Positions 1-14,300 of a DNA stretch of 64,000 nucleotides are shown piece after piece. The stretch lies in the NCBI RefSeq assembly GCF_910592395.1, contig NC_088308.1:26055501-26119500 (forward strand), in the 5' to 3' direction. This DNA is from Lineus longissimus. Its lineage: Eukaryota; Nemertea; Pilidiophora; Heteronemertea; Lineidae. How positions within the stretch are numbered: the stretch's first letter is position 1; every line of letters starts with the position of its first letter. Position numbers and translations under genes: made by a program. A model generated the notes under the pieces. That model was not told the DNA's origin and did no database searches. It saw only the letters and a list, made by a program, of their open reading frames with translations.

Positions 1-196
1 TGAAATCAAATGATCATTCAGAATATGAAAACTGAACAGGTTTGCACGAGAATGAAGCACTTGGATGTAACTGGTAAATTGAATTACATGTAGTTCATTT
101 TATCAATAGTAACATGTTTCACTTGTGTCAGGCCAAATTCTTGCAGAAAAATTACCAAGAAATTATGATTTTTTAACTACTCTCAGTCCGGACATA

Positions 197-1626
197 CCTA
201 TTCTTTTCTTTTTACTGTCGTCATGCTTGAATATAACTTTCCATCCTTTTGTGAAAAAGGCATAAAAGGCAAATTGGAGACCAGTCTGAGGAGCCACTTG
301 GAACAGAGTAGGGGTGAGACCTTTGAAGAAGCTCCTGGCACCTTCCCTATTGTACATTGACAAACAGGCATTGTGTAAGGAGGTATAAACCTGAAAAAGA
401 AAGGAAGTGAGCCCTAAATACAGTGTTATTAACGGAAGTCTGTTAGGACCAAAAAAGTGTCCAAATCTCCGTCTTGACTTTTCTATTCCATTGCTGGACA
501 GTAGAGAACAGTTACAAACTACCAGTTACATGTACAGTGACAGTCCAGTGACACCCACTATTTTGCCAAGAAAAACTGCTTGCCTTTGGTTCTCCCTGAG
601 CAACTAGTCTTGTCCTGAGTACATCTAAAGGTTGAGAGGCAAGTGAAGCAATGCAACCAGACAGGCCACCGCAGATGAAATGAGAGGCAGGTTGGTAGCG
701 TAAACTAATCTGGTCAGGAAGATGCACCCACACCTTTTTGGTTAGCACCTCAAATGACCCAAACTGAAGAGAAGAGTGAGAATGTTACATAACTGTAGAA
801 AATATGAACAGGCAGTATCACATTGTTTCTTGCAATGTTAACTTCCAGATATACATGTAAGCTGATCCCACAGTGCATCCATGGACTGACTCGCCTTCTC
901 TGGACAGTCGAATACATACTTACATGATTTGCTTCATCACTTTTACCCAAGAGTGAAAGTGAAATTAAAACAGTGTGCTCACCCTAGACAATCAGCACTT
1001 TAAGAAGATGGCTTTTACAACAAAGATCCAGCTGAGAAGGCAGGAAAGAATTCACTCTACATGGGGAATCACAATCACCAGGTCTTACCTGAACGAAACC
1101 GAACACCACAGATAATGCTTGAGCAGGAATATGGCCCTTCCACAATGCCTGGGCTCTTTCCTCATGAACTATGGACATAAATGCTTGTCGAATGCTGTAA
1201 TACTTGGAGACACTCGTCTTCTTTATTGGTTCCACTTGGAGCTAAATGATAAACATAAAAATTCTTGGCCAGGGTAAAAAATTTGTAGATCGATTCATTC
1301 TGACTAGTCCTCATAATTCTTAACACAGCAAATGACACAGAGATTTATTCTTTATATACTGTATACTACAATAGGCTTTTTAGCCTGTAGCAATGGGTAA
1401 CCGATGGGAACCAACCACAGTGTGCATGCCCAGTCTGGAATCAGAAATTAAAGACTCAAATAGAAAATCACTTGGTATGAATCTAATTGCAACATACTTG
1501 AAAGCGAACTTTGACAACATCCAGGGGTTGACATACGGCCCTTGTCATGACCCCACTCACAGCACCAGCAGTCACATATTCATAGTCCGTCAGTGGCTCA
1601 GCATCACTGGGATCAAATCCTACCAT
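197..1626 (-). CDS. SLC25A19: Mitochondrial thiamine pyrophosphate carrier (SLC25A19), 3' part beyond window
   Basis: Mitochondrial inner-membrane carrier that brings thiamine pyrophosphate into the matrix. Coding exons on the minus strand are 1498-1626 (start ATG at 1626), 1089-1241, 584-763 and 197-390, giving about 218 codons. The protein opens MVGFDPSDAEPLTDYEYV, very like vertebrate SLC25A19. It shows a carrier signature PLDVVKVRF in repeat 1 and PLDVLRTRL in repeat 2. The third repeat, about 100 residues, must lie left of position 1, because the last exon here ends in a good donor (GTATGT) at 191-196. The intron between 584 and 390 has a GC donor (AAAG/GCAAGC): the junction GEPK/VY matches the family exactly, so this splice is preferred to a nearby GT. 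The gene is divergent from EIF3B. Identity is confident; completeness cannot be judged. Confidence 0.93.
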
Positions 1627-2694
1627 CTTGGCAAGGGGTTAACTGGAATCAATCATTACCTAAAACGACAAAATATGATCAGTTACATGTGTGCCCTAGT
1701 CAGCAACAAAACTCCTAGAATTAATAGCAGCCTATCTGACAATTTCAGCCCAGCCCGCCAGGACACCAAGGGCAAGGGCAGTGTGGGCAGGCCAAAGGGC
1801 TGTGCATCTAGTCGATAGTGAAAGGCACTTCGCCAAAGCCAAGTCTGATAAGTAAAATATAATTTCCCATTTGGTTTGAGTTTCACTCACTCTCAGCTTG
1901 TTGAGACAGAGAAAGAAATGAGACTAGATCGAATCTTGAGAGTGTTGAACTTGAGATACTGAGAGCTAGGACCTACTCACTAACTCAGCTTGGCCTGGCT
2001 AGCCTGTAAAAAGATAGACAGTGTGAACTTAATAATTATAAATTAAATTGGTCGGTGCAACTTTGTCAGGCTTACCAAAATATTTGAAAGTGGTCTAGTA
2101 GTAGACTAGTAGTATGTGTACACAACGTATCATAAATAATCACATATCACATAGGCCTATGTCATGTATGTGTGATGATGAAATGTAGTGCAGCTGACAC
2201 CTAATTCTGTACCAAAGGTCACAGGGTGAAGGTCACACTGCAGGCAAGGTCAATCGGTCAGGTCAATCATCTGGTTCTGAAAAAAGGTGGAAGTAGTGAC
2301 GAAATATCGATACAAGAAATTGGTTATGTTGCAGAAAGTCTTCATTTACACTTAATATCATTGTTTGTAAGTGTCCAATGATAATGTTTCATGTTTCAAA
2401 ATACAATTTTTAAGAATCATAAGGAAGTAACACTAATTTTAGTGCTTCGCTAATCCAGTTCTTCGGAGATTTTTGGTCTGCATTTTATATGCGACCAGGC
2501 ATATTTTCGGTAAATTCTCCGATTTCCACGTCGGTGGGTCACCAAAATTGTGACACAAAGTGTCTTTAATCGGCAGACAAATTTGCCGAAATTTTGACGC
2601 ATAATTTCAGGTGGAAAACTACAAAATCGCTACGAAAAACCGCGACAAAACTTCGGGCACCTGCTGCGACCGCCACGAGGGAGTGCATTTCAAG
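1627..2694. promoter_or_regulatory. Divergent intergenic region between SLC25A19 and EIF3B
   Basis: About 1.07 kb separate the two start codons. The region must hold both 5' UTRs and promoters. A possible 3' splice site (cgttttag) near 1650-1657 on the minus strand suggests that SLC25A19 has a spliced 5' leader. An in-frame upstream ATG at 2611 could extend EIF3B by 28 residues. The start at 2695 is preferred because its context is good (caagATGG) and the acidic protein begins naturally there. No TATA box is evident. Confidence 0.6.
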
Positions 2695-5600
2695 ATGGAG
2701 GACGACTGGGATTCGGCGGAATGGGAGCAGGGTGGGAGCAAAAAATCTCACCGACGAGCCAATCGAGAGGCTGAAAATGCTTATGAAAATGGTGTAGAAA
2801 GTGATGATGACTTCAGTGATCCAGAGGGATTTGTTGATGATGTAACTGATGAAGGTGAATACCCATTTTTTTCATCCAGAAAATAACATATGTTTTCTCT
2901 CTTATGCCGCCGCAGCAATGCATACCAATTCCATGCATACGGCATGGTACACCTATCGCGTAAAGCTCCCGCATGTACTTCCAGCCGAATAACGTGATAC
3001 TACTACTAAATCATGCCGATTGTTTCATCATGTTGGCCGCTCTTCAAAAAATGTGAATGTTTTTTTTACATGATCTAAGCCAAGGCCTACGACAACTATG
3101 TAGGCCCCCTATCCTATCTTAATTTCTTTTCCCTTTCCATTTCCAGAGTTGCTCGGAGACCTTCTTCGCCAGAAACCAAAAGAAACTGATGGCATTGATG
3201 CTGTGATTGTTGTAGACAATGTGCCAAAAGTGGGGCAAGAACGAGTGGATAAACTCAGAAATGTCATCCGTAAAATTTTCTCCAAGTTTGGGAAAATTGT
3301 CACAGAGTACTTTCCAGAGGAAGATAAACAAACTAAAGGGTATGTTATGTGGATCTTCTTGTCTCCCTATGATGATGTTCAGTTATAACTTAAAAGTTTG
3401 ACATCTATCAGAAGTACCAGGAGATTTTGTTTGAAAGTCTGATCTGCAATGTTCATTGATTGTATGGACCTTCATTCCAGCTACATCTTCCTGGAGTACT
3501 CCTCTCCTGCCAACGCCCAGGAGGCTGTGAAAATGACTGATGGCTACAAGTTGGACAAACAGCATACATTCTCTGTCAATCTCTTCTCTGATTTTGATAA
3601 GTAAGTATTCACACAGTATGGCTGTCCTGAAACATTAAACACCAGTCATCCTTAAAACCACCGACCTGATGCAATTCATAAAATGTGGTTTTCTTTGGAT
3701 CCCTGTATCACTCTTAAGAGACATCTTGTGGTTGCTGTCCGATTCTATAGCTTCTGCCACAAAGATAAAATGCAATTTTGAGTGTGGGAATTAAGATAGT
3801 AAGATTTCAAAGTGCGGAATGATAAGTCTTGGATATAAGGATAGAATGAACACTACTGATGGTGTATTATCAGGAAGTATTGCTATTTAGTGAAATGGCT
3901 GATTTGATGTGTCTGTTTGCAGGTATGCCAATGTTCCCGATGAATGGGAGCCCCCAACTGCCCAGCCTTTCAAGGATCATGGCAATCTCAAGTCATGGTT
4001 GTTGAATGAAGATTGTCAGGATCAGTACAGTGTCATCTATGATGGTGGCGAGCGTACATCTATATACTACAACTCTTCAAATGAACCTATCCCAGTTGAG
4101 GAACGGGCAGTAAGTTGATCGAACTTGCTTACCTTTGTGTCATCAATTGCATTATGGGGTCAGGTAGAAAACGAAAGTTCCTTTCAATAGTCATCCCCCA
4201 CCATGTTTGTTCAAACATAGCTGATAAAAATGTCATTCAAGGGAGCTGATTGCGAAAAGTCCTCCTGTTCTTGACATTGATTTCTTGATTGAAGCTTCAT
4301 CTGTGTTTGACAACACTGTGCGTTTGATCTGTGTCCAATACATGCATTAACATTTTGAATGTCGTATATTTTTCAGCGTTGGACTGAAACCTATGTGAAG
4401 TGGTCTCCACAGGGTAACTACCTGGCTACGTTCCATTCTAAGGGTATTGCCTTGTGGGGTGGCGACAAATTCAAGCAGATCATGAGGTTTAGTCACAATG
4501 GGGTTCAACTGATTGACTTCTCACCATGTGAAAGGTAAGACATAACATGTAATATGTAAAATTTTAGGTTTTCAGATCTGTTTATCCAGTGGACAGAACA
4601 GACCTTACCATATGCTGTACTAAATGAGTCGGTAAAAGATAGTAAAACTGAGTTTCTTGGAGGCATTTTGAGAAATAACCAGGAAACATGAGAAAATTTA
4701 AAATATTACTTGTTTTTCAGGTACCTGGTGACATTCAGTCCTCTCCCTGACAACCGGGAAGACCCACAGGCTATCATTATCTGGGATATTAGGACTGGTC
4801 AGAAGAAACGAGGGTTTCACTGTGAGAATGCCTCAGTATGGCCTATATTCAAGTTAGTATATTTTTTCCAGGCCTGCTCTTATTTGATGAGTATTCATCT
4901 TCCAACCATACATTTCAAGAGTGAAGCTATGGTAAGGGTTATCACCCAACTTCATTCACCCTTTAACCCTCGTCTATCCTGAAACCATTCAGTAGAACTC
5001 GGATGAGCTGCTCGATCAGTGCTACAACCTCAGCATTTCTGACTAGTTCCCATTGAGATACCAAGATTGGACAGATAAGTTAGACAGAGAGACTTGTGGA
5101 GTCTCACACCGACTGGGGGAGCGGAGGTCAAAAACCAGAGACCTCTTGGTCGGATGATGCGATCTAACCATGATGAAGTCAATCAAGGCACTAAAGTGAA
5201 ACTGTTAATTTCAGGTGGAGTCCAGATGGTTGTTACTTTGCCAGGACTGGAGAAGATTGTATTAGTATCTATGAGACTCCTGTAAGTAATCTTTTCTCAA
5301 CCATACAGTCATATGTCACATCCAGTTCTCAAACCACTTCCAGTTGTTCACCGAAATGTCTTTTGCCAAGTTTTGGTGCCAACATGTTGCGGATGAGGAA
5401 TTGACCAGATGTTTCTTCTTCATTCACTGTTTCTATTCTATGTTTCAGTCATTTGGTATGTTAGACAAGAGAAGTTTAAAGGTTCAAGGAATCAAGTAAG
5501 TATCACGCACCCTCCTGTCCTTTGATAACTCGGGTCCCTTGAATATGACAAAGATGTACACATAGTCCGGTGAACTGTTTTTGTTTCAAACCAATGAAAA

Positions 5601-8193
5601 ACTTCAAGAATAACAATGCAAAGAAGCTGATTGTCACTGAAATACACTATCAGAATTGTACATGAAGTTGTATTGGCTTCGATATCATGCAAAATATTGC
5701 TCCGTTCTTCTGTAACAACCTTCTGTTCACCTTTGCAGAGATTTTACCTGGTCTCCCAGTGATAACATGATAGCTCATTACGTGCCTGAAGACAACAATG
5801 TGCCCGCTCGAGTGACACTGCTCGAGATCCCCAGTCGCCGTGAGCTCTGTGTGAAGAACTTGTTCAATGTTGCTGACTGTAAGATGCACTGGCAGAAGAA
5901 TGGAGACTACCTGTGCGTCAAGGTTGATAGGTACAGTAAGATGAAGAAGGAGAAGGATAACGTCAAGTACAGTGTAAGTCAAGTTCTTATTATAGGTTGA
6001 ACATGGCCATGAGGTTTCATATTCCTTTCATTGGAACATATGTTTGCCCTTGTCAGTACTCAAACATAATGTCAAAAACAGCACCCGTGGTGGACTAAAG
6101 AGGAAATGCTTGTCTAGCTATATTGTGTCGAGACGAGAGTGAATTCAAAATATTTGGAGTACGAATTTACAAATGGCATTTCATCTTCCCTTCCCATTCT
6201 TTCCATGGCTCTTGAGCTGTCCTAAGGTGGAACAATATGTTATCCTAGCTTCTATTTCAATCTTTCCACCATTTTGTTTCCAGGGAATGTACCATAACTT
6301 CGAACTGTTCCGTATCCGAGAAAAGCAGATTCCCGTTGATAAGGTTGAAACGAAGGACCCTGTGATTGCATTTGCATGGGAACCTGTTGGCAGTCGGTTT
6401 GCCTTTATCCATGGAGAAAGCACAAGGATATCTGTTAGTTTCTATAACATCAAACCAGCACCAGCAGGAAAAGTAGAACTAATCAGTAAGTTATGGTCTT
6501 CATTTGAGGTAGTGCAGTGCACACGGTTTTATCCCAGGTAGACTCCAGATTCATTTAGTGCATCTTTTGTTGCTTAGACCCTGATTTGCAGAGAGAAGGT
6601 GGTGAATAGGAATCTATCTTTGTCCAGCTGGATTGCAACTTCCTCTCATAAGGAATCTGATTTGTAATATTTTTTACCTCCACTCCTATATAACATCATC
6701 TTTGCAGAAACTCTGGAGAAGAGGCAAGCCAACCATCTCTTCTGGTCTCCTACTGGTCAGTTCGTCGTGGTCGCTGGTCTTAGAAGGTAAGACTTGCTGG
6801 GACTGAGGGAATGCGGATTCCCATTATTGATTGATCCTTTTCTGTGGGAATGTTTGATTATAATGGTACAATATTCTTACTTGTGTCAGGAAGGGAATTA
6901 TGTTATAAATTGAATTCATTACTACGTTGATATTGGAATTGTACAAATTTCAGCTTTGTGTGTACTTGTCCTGACATTTGTTCTGACGTGTTGTTTCAGT
7001 ATGAGTGGTGTCCTGGAATTCATTGATGCCAATGATTGTACCGTGATGAACCAGACAGAACACTTCATGGCGACTGATGTGGAATGGGATCCAACAGGAA
7101 GATACGTGGCCACGGCTGTCAGTTGGTGGGGGCACAAGGTAAGCAGTAGAAGTCGTCCCTGGCATATGGAGACCAAGGAGCATGTACTTGTAGTCATGCA
7201 TCATGCCTTGACTTTCATGTCTCGATGCTTCAAACATCATTGCTATGGTGTGTCTAAGGACATTACTCTTTAACCTCCAAAACAGCCTCAGTTTTTCTGT
7301 TACATGGTTGCCTCTTTTGATCCTGTCAAATGATCCTGCCTGGATGTCCTGTTGTGACTTGGTCCTCATGAGACCAATTTGAAAAGATTGTGTTCATATA
7401 GTGTCAACATTGACTCGAGTGTTCTATCCGGCCTGAAGGCCAGCTTTAGTTAAGTTGAAAATTAAATCAAGCCATTTTGTTCCAGGTGGATAATGCCTAC
7501 TGGATGTGGACCTTCCAAGGTCGTATCTTACAAAAGAAGCCCATTGAGCGTTTCTGTCAATTGCTATGGCGTCCACGCCCACCGACTTTGCTGACCAATG
7601 AAATGATCAAGGACATCAAGAGGAACATGAAGAAGTATGCAGCCAAGTTCGAGCTGAAGGATCGTATGTTCCAGTCCAAGGCATCCAAGGTATGCGCAAT
7701 GTCTTTTTATCTATTTCTCCTCTAAGCAATACTCCTGTCGACTTCAGTGTAATTAGAGTACATGCTCAACTTCACCACCAATTTGAAGTCCCATGGCTGG
7801 GAAAAAAGGTGGCTGGATTATTACGTTGCATTCTCTTTAAGTGGTGCCGCGTCTTGGCTACCTATGCCTGTGTCTGTCTTAAAACTACTGATACTGACAC
7901 TTCTGTGTGCACACTTCCTACATTGGAGCTGTTTCTTGCTAGTGTCTGCCCAACAACATTAGGCCTCATTCTTATATCTATCCTTTCAGGAAATTGTTGA
8001 GAAGCGACAGGCGTTGGTTGAGGAGTTCCGTGCGTACAAGGAAGGTGCCCTTGAAGATTACTACAATGAGAAGGACATCCGTTTGGAGATGAGGGATGGC
8101 ATCGATACTGACGAACTGGAGAGTCACGTTGAAAACTTCGAGGAGGAAACCATTGAATTTTTGGTCAAAGTCGAGGAAACCGTTCTCGAGTAG
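2695..8193 (+). CDS. EIF3B: Eukaryotic translation initiation factor 3 subunit B
   Basis: Scaffold subunit of eIF3 in the 43S preinitiation complex; cytoplasmic. There are fourteen coding exons: 2695-2854, 3147-3339, 3481-3600, 3923-4109, 4377-4534, 4721-4852, 5215-5281, 5449-5495, 5739-5973, 6284-6485, 6708-6786, 7000-7138, 7486-7689 and 7990-8193. They sum to 709 codons including the stop (708 aa). The order is an acidic N-terminus ([11 protein letters not shown]), an RRM at about residues 65-150 ([17 protein letters not shown]), then a WD-type beta-propeller. Recognisable propeller motifs are [49 protein letters not shown]-like, and [18 protein letters not shown]. The C-terminal helix follows, with [18 protein letters not shown]. 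The protein is shorter at its N-terminus than human EIF3B (about 814 aa), which carries a long low-complexity leader. All introns use GT-AG. Confidence 0.97.
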
Positions 8194-8870
8194 ACGCCAG
8201 AAGAATCCCACGTATTGTATCAAGAGCCTGTTCGCCATCTTGAATTAACTCCTGAGTCGTCTGCCTGCTAAGAATTGGCCTGTTTGCTACTGGCGTTGGT
8301 TGAATTCAACGGTTTGTGGTGTCAGTTGTGATCTGATATCGTTTGAACTGGTACATTATAATCTATTATCATTAGAGGTAAAAGTATATTACCGTCAGTT
8401 AGTTTTTCTGTGTGTAAACAAGTTAGGTCAGCGTATACTTTGTATTGTCTTTTTGCATGCTACACTCGCACTGTTGTATAACCCATAAATCTACCCTTGC
8501 TGTGGTATTATTTCTGCTAAGTCTTGAATTTAGACTGCTTAATCAAACTAATTGCATATTGAACAGAAATCCCCTGATCAAGTATTTCATTTCTAAACAA
8601 TACCAAGAACTGTTAATGAACCTATCTTGATAGATCATGTATCATGCAAGAAATTCTGATCATGAAATATTTTGCTCCACCTCTGAATCTTTCCGGGTCA
8701 GTTTTGTCCGCCATTCTAACTCTAGTTTATCACTGTTTGTGCTGTATGGTCCATTCTGTGCCTATTTTCCGATACCATATCGGTTATGATGTAAAGCACA
8801 TAAACCAAGTTGTAGTAGAAGCTAGTGGATTGCTTATTACTTCTAATAAATTAATGGGGTTGAAACTATT
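8194..8870 (+). other. EIF3B: EIF3B 3' UTR with poly(A) signal
   Basis: This is AT-rich sequence after the EIF3B stop. An AATAAA hexamer at 8845-8850 is the first good poly(A) signal on this strand, giving a 3' UTR of about 680 nt. No further conserved coding sequence is seen in it. Confidence 0.6.
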
Positions 8871-9089
8871 CTCTTATGTTGTTTCTTGCAACTGGTGTTT
8901 GTAGATTTTGGGCGGCTCAAGTCGCCCCCTGCTCATACAACTCCAAGTCTGCCTGCTGAATCTAATGACCAAATCCTTGTTAACAAAAGTCATGCTGTGT
9001 CACAGCCAAGTCCAATTCATCTGGCTGTGGCATGTGACTTTCTCATGGTGGGATTGCAGGGGACTTGGCTGTCCTATTCGATGGGTGAC

Positions 9090-11150
9090 GCAGTAGAGTG
9101 AGACGGTCACAACAACACTGATTTGGACCCTACACCTGGTTTAAAGTCTTGCCAACTCTGGAGGCAGGTCCAGTCTTTCTAACACAGTGAGAGTTGAGAC
9201 AGTCACAATCAGACCATTCTGCCATTTAGACGGTCACAACCAGCGGACCTGTTTCCTCCATCCTCTTGAGAGTTCCACTGTCTTCCACATATATGGTGGG
9301 ACTGTCATTCTGTTGGCAAGACAATATTTGGGTGGGTTGTGACTAGCTGTCTCACTGTTTTGGCAACAAGGTGGAGCGACCAGGTTCCATTCAATGCAAC
9401 TGTGACTGTCATGGTATAAAGATATAGTACTGATGAGGGTGAAATGGCTGATGTAATTTGGACAAGCAAAAATAATAACCTAGGGAAGTTAAGAAAGTCG
9501 TAATCAGACAAGATACAACACTCGCACATTTCTCTCCCCGTCAAGAGGACGTACAGTGGAGCTGAGGACTGATTCGGTGTGGTTGTGACTGTCTCATTAC
9601 TCCCACTGTGTCAGCAAGTGATGGAGCTGCTAGGTGTGTTTCAGTGTGACATTATACTCAACTCTAAACTTGTCAGCAGAATGGACGAGCTGCGAAGTCT
9701 GCAGTCATAGCTGTCTCATCCTGACCCTCAATGTATTGACATTGCTCAGCTTCCAGACAAGGCACGGAGGCAATACCGCTGGAAATTCAGTATATGTGAC
9801 TGTCTCAACTCTCTCACTGTGTCGGCAAAATGATGGAGCTGCCTGGTGTGATTCAGTCTGGTTGTGACTGTCTCATCTCTCTCAACGTGTCGGCAAGATG
9901 ATGGAGCTACCAGGTTCCATTCGGTCCATATGGTTGTAACTGTCTCATCTCTCTCACCTTGTTTGCAACGGTCCGATTCCGTCTTGTTGTGACTGTTGCA
10001 CTACTCTCTTACCGTGTTGGCAAGATGATTGAGCTGCCAGGTTCCATGTGCATGGTCTGGCTGTGACTGTATCATCTCTCTCTCTCACCGTTTTGGCCGT
10101 GTAGGCTGTGGCTGTCTTATATGACTCCAATGTATTGCCATTGAGGTGAGAGAGATCTAACTGTCAACTCCATATCGAATTCGGCCTGGCTGTCCCAGCT
10201 CCAATTCGACCTGCTCCTGGCTGTTAAGTATCTCTAACCATGTCGATTTGGTGGGATGGTGCAGCTGCCCATCCCGTTTAGTGCGGTGGCGAGAAGGCAA
10301 TCCGGAGGAGACATGTTACACCCTGTCTCAACCCACCGTGTTTTAAACACTATGGAGCTGCTGGGTCCGATTCGGTCTGGTTGTGACTGTCTCAACTCTC
10401 TCAACGGGTCAGCAAGATGACTGGGCTGCCAAGTGCAATTTGGCCTTGTTGTTACTGTCTCACTGTGTTGGCTTCATGTGGAGCTGCCAGGTTCAAGTCG
10501 GGGTGGTTGTGACTGTCACATCTCTCTCACTGTGTTGGAAAGATGATGAAGCTGCCAGGTCCAGGTCCAGTTAGTGTTGGAATCATCAATGTGATGATTC
10601 AGGAGAGTGTCATTCTTGGCATTTCCTAGCACATCACTGAAGACACTGAAGACAGCAGCACTAAGTCTATCTGCTCGTGGCTGTTTCATCTCTCTCACCA
10701 TGTCAACAACCAGGGTCGGAATGGTGGAGGTGCCTGTCTCATTCAGTGTAGTTGCGACTGTCTCACCTCTTTCACTGTGTTTTGCAACACGGTGAACTGC
10801 TATGTCAGATTCGGGTCTGGTTGTGACTGTCTCATCACGCTCACCATATTTGGTAGATGATGGAGCTGCCAGGTGTGATTCTGTCTGGTTGTGATTGTCC
10901 CACCGCAACATCAACATGATGGAGCTTCCAGGTTCCATCTCTCACTGTGTATGCAAGTCGATGGAGCTGCCAGGCCCAGGTTCTTCTGCAATTTGATCTG
11001 CTTGTACGGCTGTTTCATCTCTCTCATGTTGAAAGGGAATGGTCGAGCTGCCAGGCCCCATCCAATCTGGTTTCGACTGTCTCATCACCAGAGTTTCTCT
11101 GACTGTGTTGGCAAGACAGTAGAGTTCCCAGGTACAATTCGGTTTTGTTA
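9090..11150. repeat. Degenerate ~70-bp satellite array (locus 1)
   Basis: Many diverged copies of a unit near 70 bp carry the core words TTGTGACTGTCTCATCTCTC, TGTTGGCAAGATGATGGAGC and GCCAGGTTCCATTCGG. The best runs are at 9790-10090 and 10370-10560. The first part (about 9095-9240) carries the core in reverse orientation (GAGACGGTCACAACCAG), so the array contains an inversion. Less similar spacer sequence sits at about 9420-9540 and 10100-10300. Open frames on both strands here follow from the repeat and are not genes. A younger array of the same family lies at 26219-26710. Confidence 0.85.
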
Positions 11151-11369
11151 AGACTAGTCTCAACAGGAATTTAATCCAGATTATGGTTTCATGTAGTTTC
11201 CATCTTAACTGTGCACCACACAGGAAATCTGACTTCCTATGTGCAAGTACTTGCAATGGAAGGAAGGTGCCACATCAGCAGGGTCACCTCCCGCTCCACA
11301 AGACAAGAATAGACGATGTCTTGAGAGAAACAAACTAACACATGAGGATTTGATATGAAATAAAAATCA

Positions 11370-14300
11370 ACATTGAGAAATTTTATTGGATACTTTCCAT
11401 AGCAATATTTCATTCTACTTGACACTGGTTGGTGTCAAAATGAACTATATTAACACTATGCGACTTACATTTACACTTATCACTAATCTCCTTGGCTCGC
11501 CAAAGATATAAAGCACACATTAAGGACCTGGTTTAACCAGCAAATCATCTGCACACACTAGCTACATATACAATTGGTGACAATCAATAACGAATCAAAA
11601 ATGAGTTACTACTGATGAGCCATCTATCCATCTAATGAGCCCCGACACTGAGTAACACTTTCAACCTTATCTAGCCCCATCTTATTAAAAGCAACTCAAT
11701 AGGATGTGATCAGATAACATCGATGCATGATATCAGTGGACAAACCAGATGGGCTATTAGTTCCCAATGGGCAATGTCACCTGTTTTCTTAACACCACAG
11801 TCGTGCTCATCCCAAAATCAAGTACCGGTAATACCCCTACCCCAAACACAGTCGTGGTCAAAAGGACGTCTGCAAACATCATGATGACAACAACCCCTCC
11901 TGCAACCAATTTAAATTAAAAGCCACAGCAATTGTCCAAGCCCTCTATCGTTCCATATATTACAGAGACAGGTTTTTACCCCCCCCCCCCAATTTCCAAA
12001 CACCTCCATTAATGGTGATGATGTCTTATCTTTATATTGTACATATTCATGACTCACCCGAAAGCACCAATATATCAATATACATAAACAACAACCAGGT
12101 CCCTGTTGCAGACATGAGCACTAGGACAGATGAAAGCTTATGTCAAACAAAGGTATTCAATTACACTACTCTCTTGTATTGGAGCATCAGCTCATAGTTT
12201 AGAAATTCAGCGAGATATACATGCAAAGGAATAGATACCACTTGGCAACAGGACCTCCCTTTGCTAAGGGCACTAGTCACAAAGCAGGCAAGCTCATCTG
12301 TCCACTGGTCAGGTGGATGTAGCCGCCAAAAGCGCCTTGGGGATGTCAGGAGTTTGTAGCACCCTGTCACTGCACATTTTGATCAGTGACAGAGGGAATA
12401 TGACCCAAGAACCCATGATGTCCTAGGGAGGTACATAATTGCCAACAGCAAGATTCATCTTCACTCAACCAATCAATGACATTGACTGTCGTTAGGTAGA
12501 TAATGAACCAGTCACGTTGCTTTCTTCAACATATCCTCCATTTGGTAACCCAAAACAAAGGCACTATGTGCAAAACAAATGCTTCGTACATGTACTGCCA
12601 CTCAAATTGTTTACAATTAAAATGTATGATGAACAAAGAAAGCCCAACAAATGCTGCCAATACATGTAACAAACTGATTTCTACCAATCAAGAGAGCATA
12701 TCAAAAATAGTATCAACAATGAGGAGTACCTCCTCAAGACTTTTGAAAACAACGATTCTAACTTGAAGCAAATGATGCACTAGACTATGTTCATGAAACT
12801 GAATGAAATAGGATAAGATTTACTGTTCGTGTTGCTTTCACAGTCTGTTGCCCACCTTTCATTCCTTTCCCAGTGTTCTGGCAAAAAGTTACTAAGTTAC
12901 TGCAGTTATTCACAGGCAAAGAAACACTGATCCAAAATCTCATCGTAAATACCTGCATTAATTAAAACATGTTCTCTTGAAAAACACAATCAGAATCAGG
13001 CATTTTAAGTATTTCACCATTGATTTTCAAAATGGGACATGCCAAACTGAATGCAAGCATAGAAGCACATTATGCACTAATCAGTGCTATTTATAAATAG
13101 AAAATAACATGAACTATATAAACAGCCCGCCTCTAGGTACATCTATGGGACAGCCAGTATTGAAAACATTAATTATAACAACTCTTCAGGAATTACAGAC
13201 AAAACTCAATATGACCACTAACCTCATAAGTTATCTAAAGTTACAACAAACCTAGCTGGGGGTGGGAGTGGGTAGTGGGTTGAGGGTTCTAAATTCACAA
13301 CCTTCAAAGTGGTCACCTGCATGTTAACCATGCAAGGGTTCATCATGCAATTTTGAACAATCACACTGACTGTAGTACATTACCACATGACTCCACCCCA
13401 TGAAATCATCTCCACAATATTCAAAGATGGTCAACTTAGGGGTGCATCTGACCTCAGTCACCCCAAGAAAACTACATGTATCCATTTTCGTTAACACAAT
13501 TTTACAGAGCAACGAATCCCACTGTCAATCAATTTGCAAACTACATGTACCTCTTTACAAATTTCCTCAGAAATATCCTAATTGATCAAGATAATCAAGC
13601 TCTAATATGTACACACCAGTATTTTTGTAATCTTTTCATCTTTATCACATCAATGCTGTCGTAATTTACAGAAATTTGAATGACTCTATTCTGACTCGAG
13701 GCAAGAACCCACTTCAGGGCAAACTATGACTTTTTTCTGACAGTGAGCAGCTTGTGACCAGTAACTCCTCATCCTTTTGACTGACAAAAGCTGTCTTTAC
13801 AGTTCTAGAAGAGGTGACTAAGTAAATAAGGTCCCACCAAGAAGGATCCACAGTACACTATACTGCAGCGAGGTATGCAGGCTAAGTTGCCCGAAATCAG
13901 GTTCTTGTTGCGAGTGCAGAATTCAAACTACATATGTACAAAGTACTCAACTCGTACCATCAACTTTAACAGAGCAATAACAACCCCTATCACCATAGCA
14001 ACGACAGCAACACATGCCCTTTCGACAGACGCCCATGTTTTTAAAAGAAAGTTGTTTCGATCTACCTAACATTTTATGCATCTGTACATAATTGGGCAGC
14101 TATTGCTATCGGCTAATATATCACCTTTAATCTGAACCAACAAACTTTCTCATGAAAACATGCCAAATGCCACATCCTACCAAGTAAAATGTATTCCCTT
14201 CTCATTGTTTCAAAGTTCTTGCAAGCGAATGCAATGTTTCCACCCAACTATAACACTCTTTCATATCATGTTAATTGGAACAATCACTCTACGCTGTTGT

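Noticed and set aside
1393-1818. 141-aa open frame on the plus strand
   Set aside because: It lies antisense to the first coding exon of SLC25A19 and its peptide has no family likeness.
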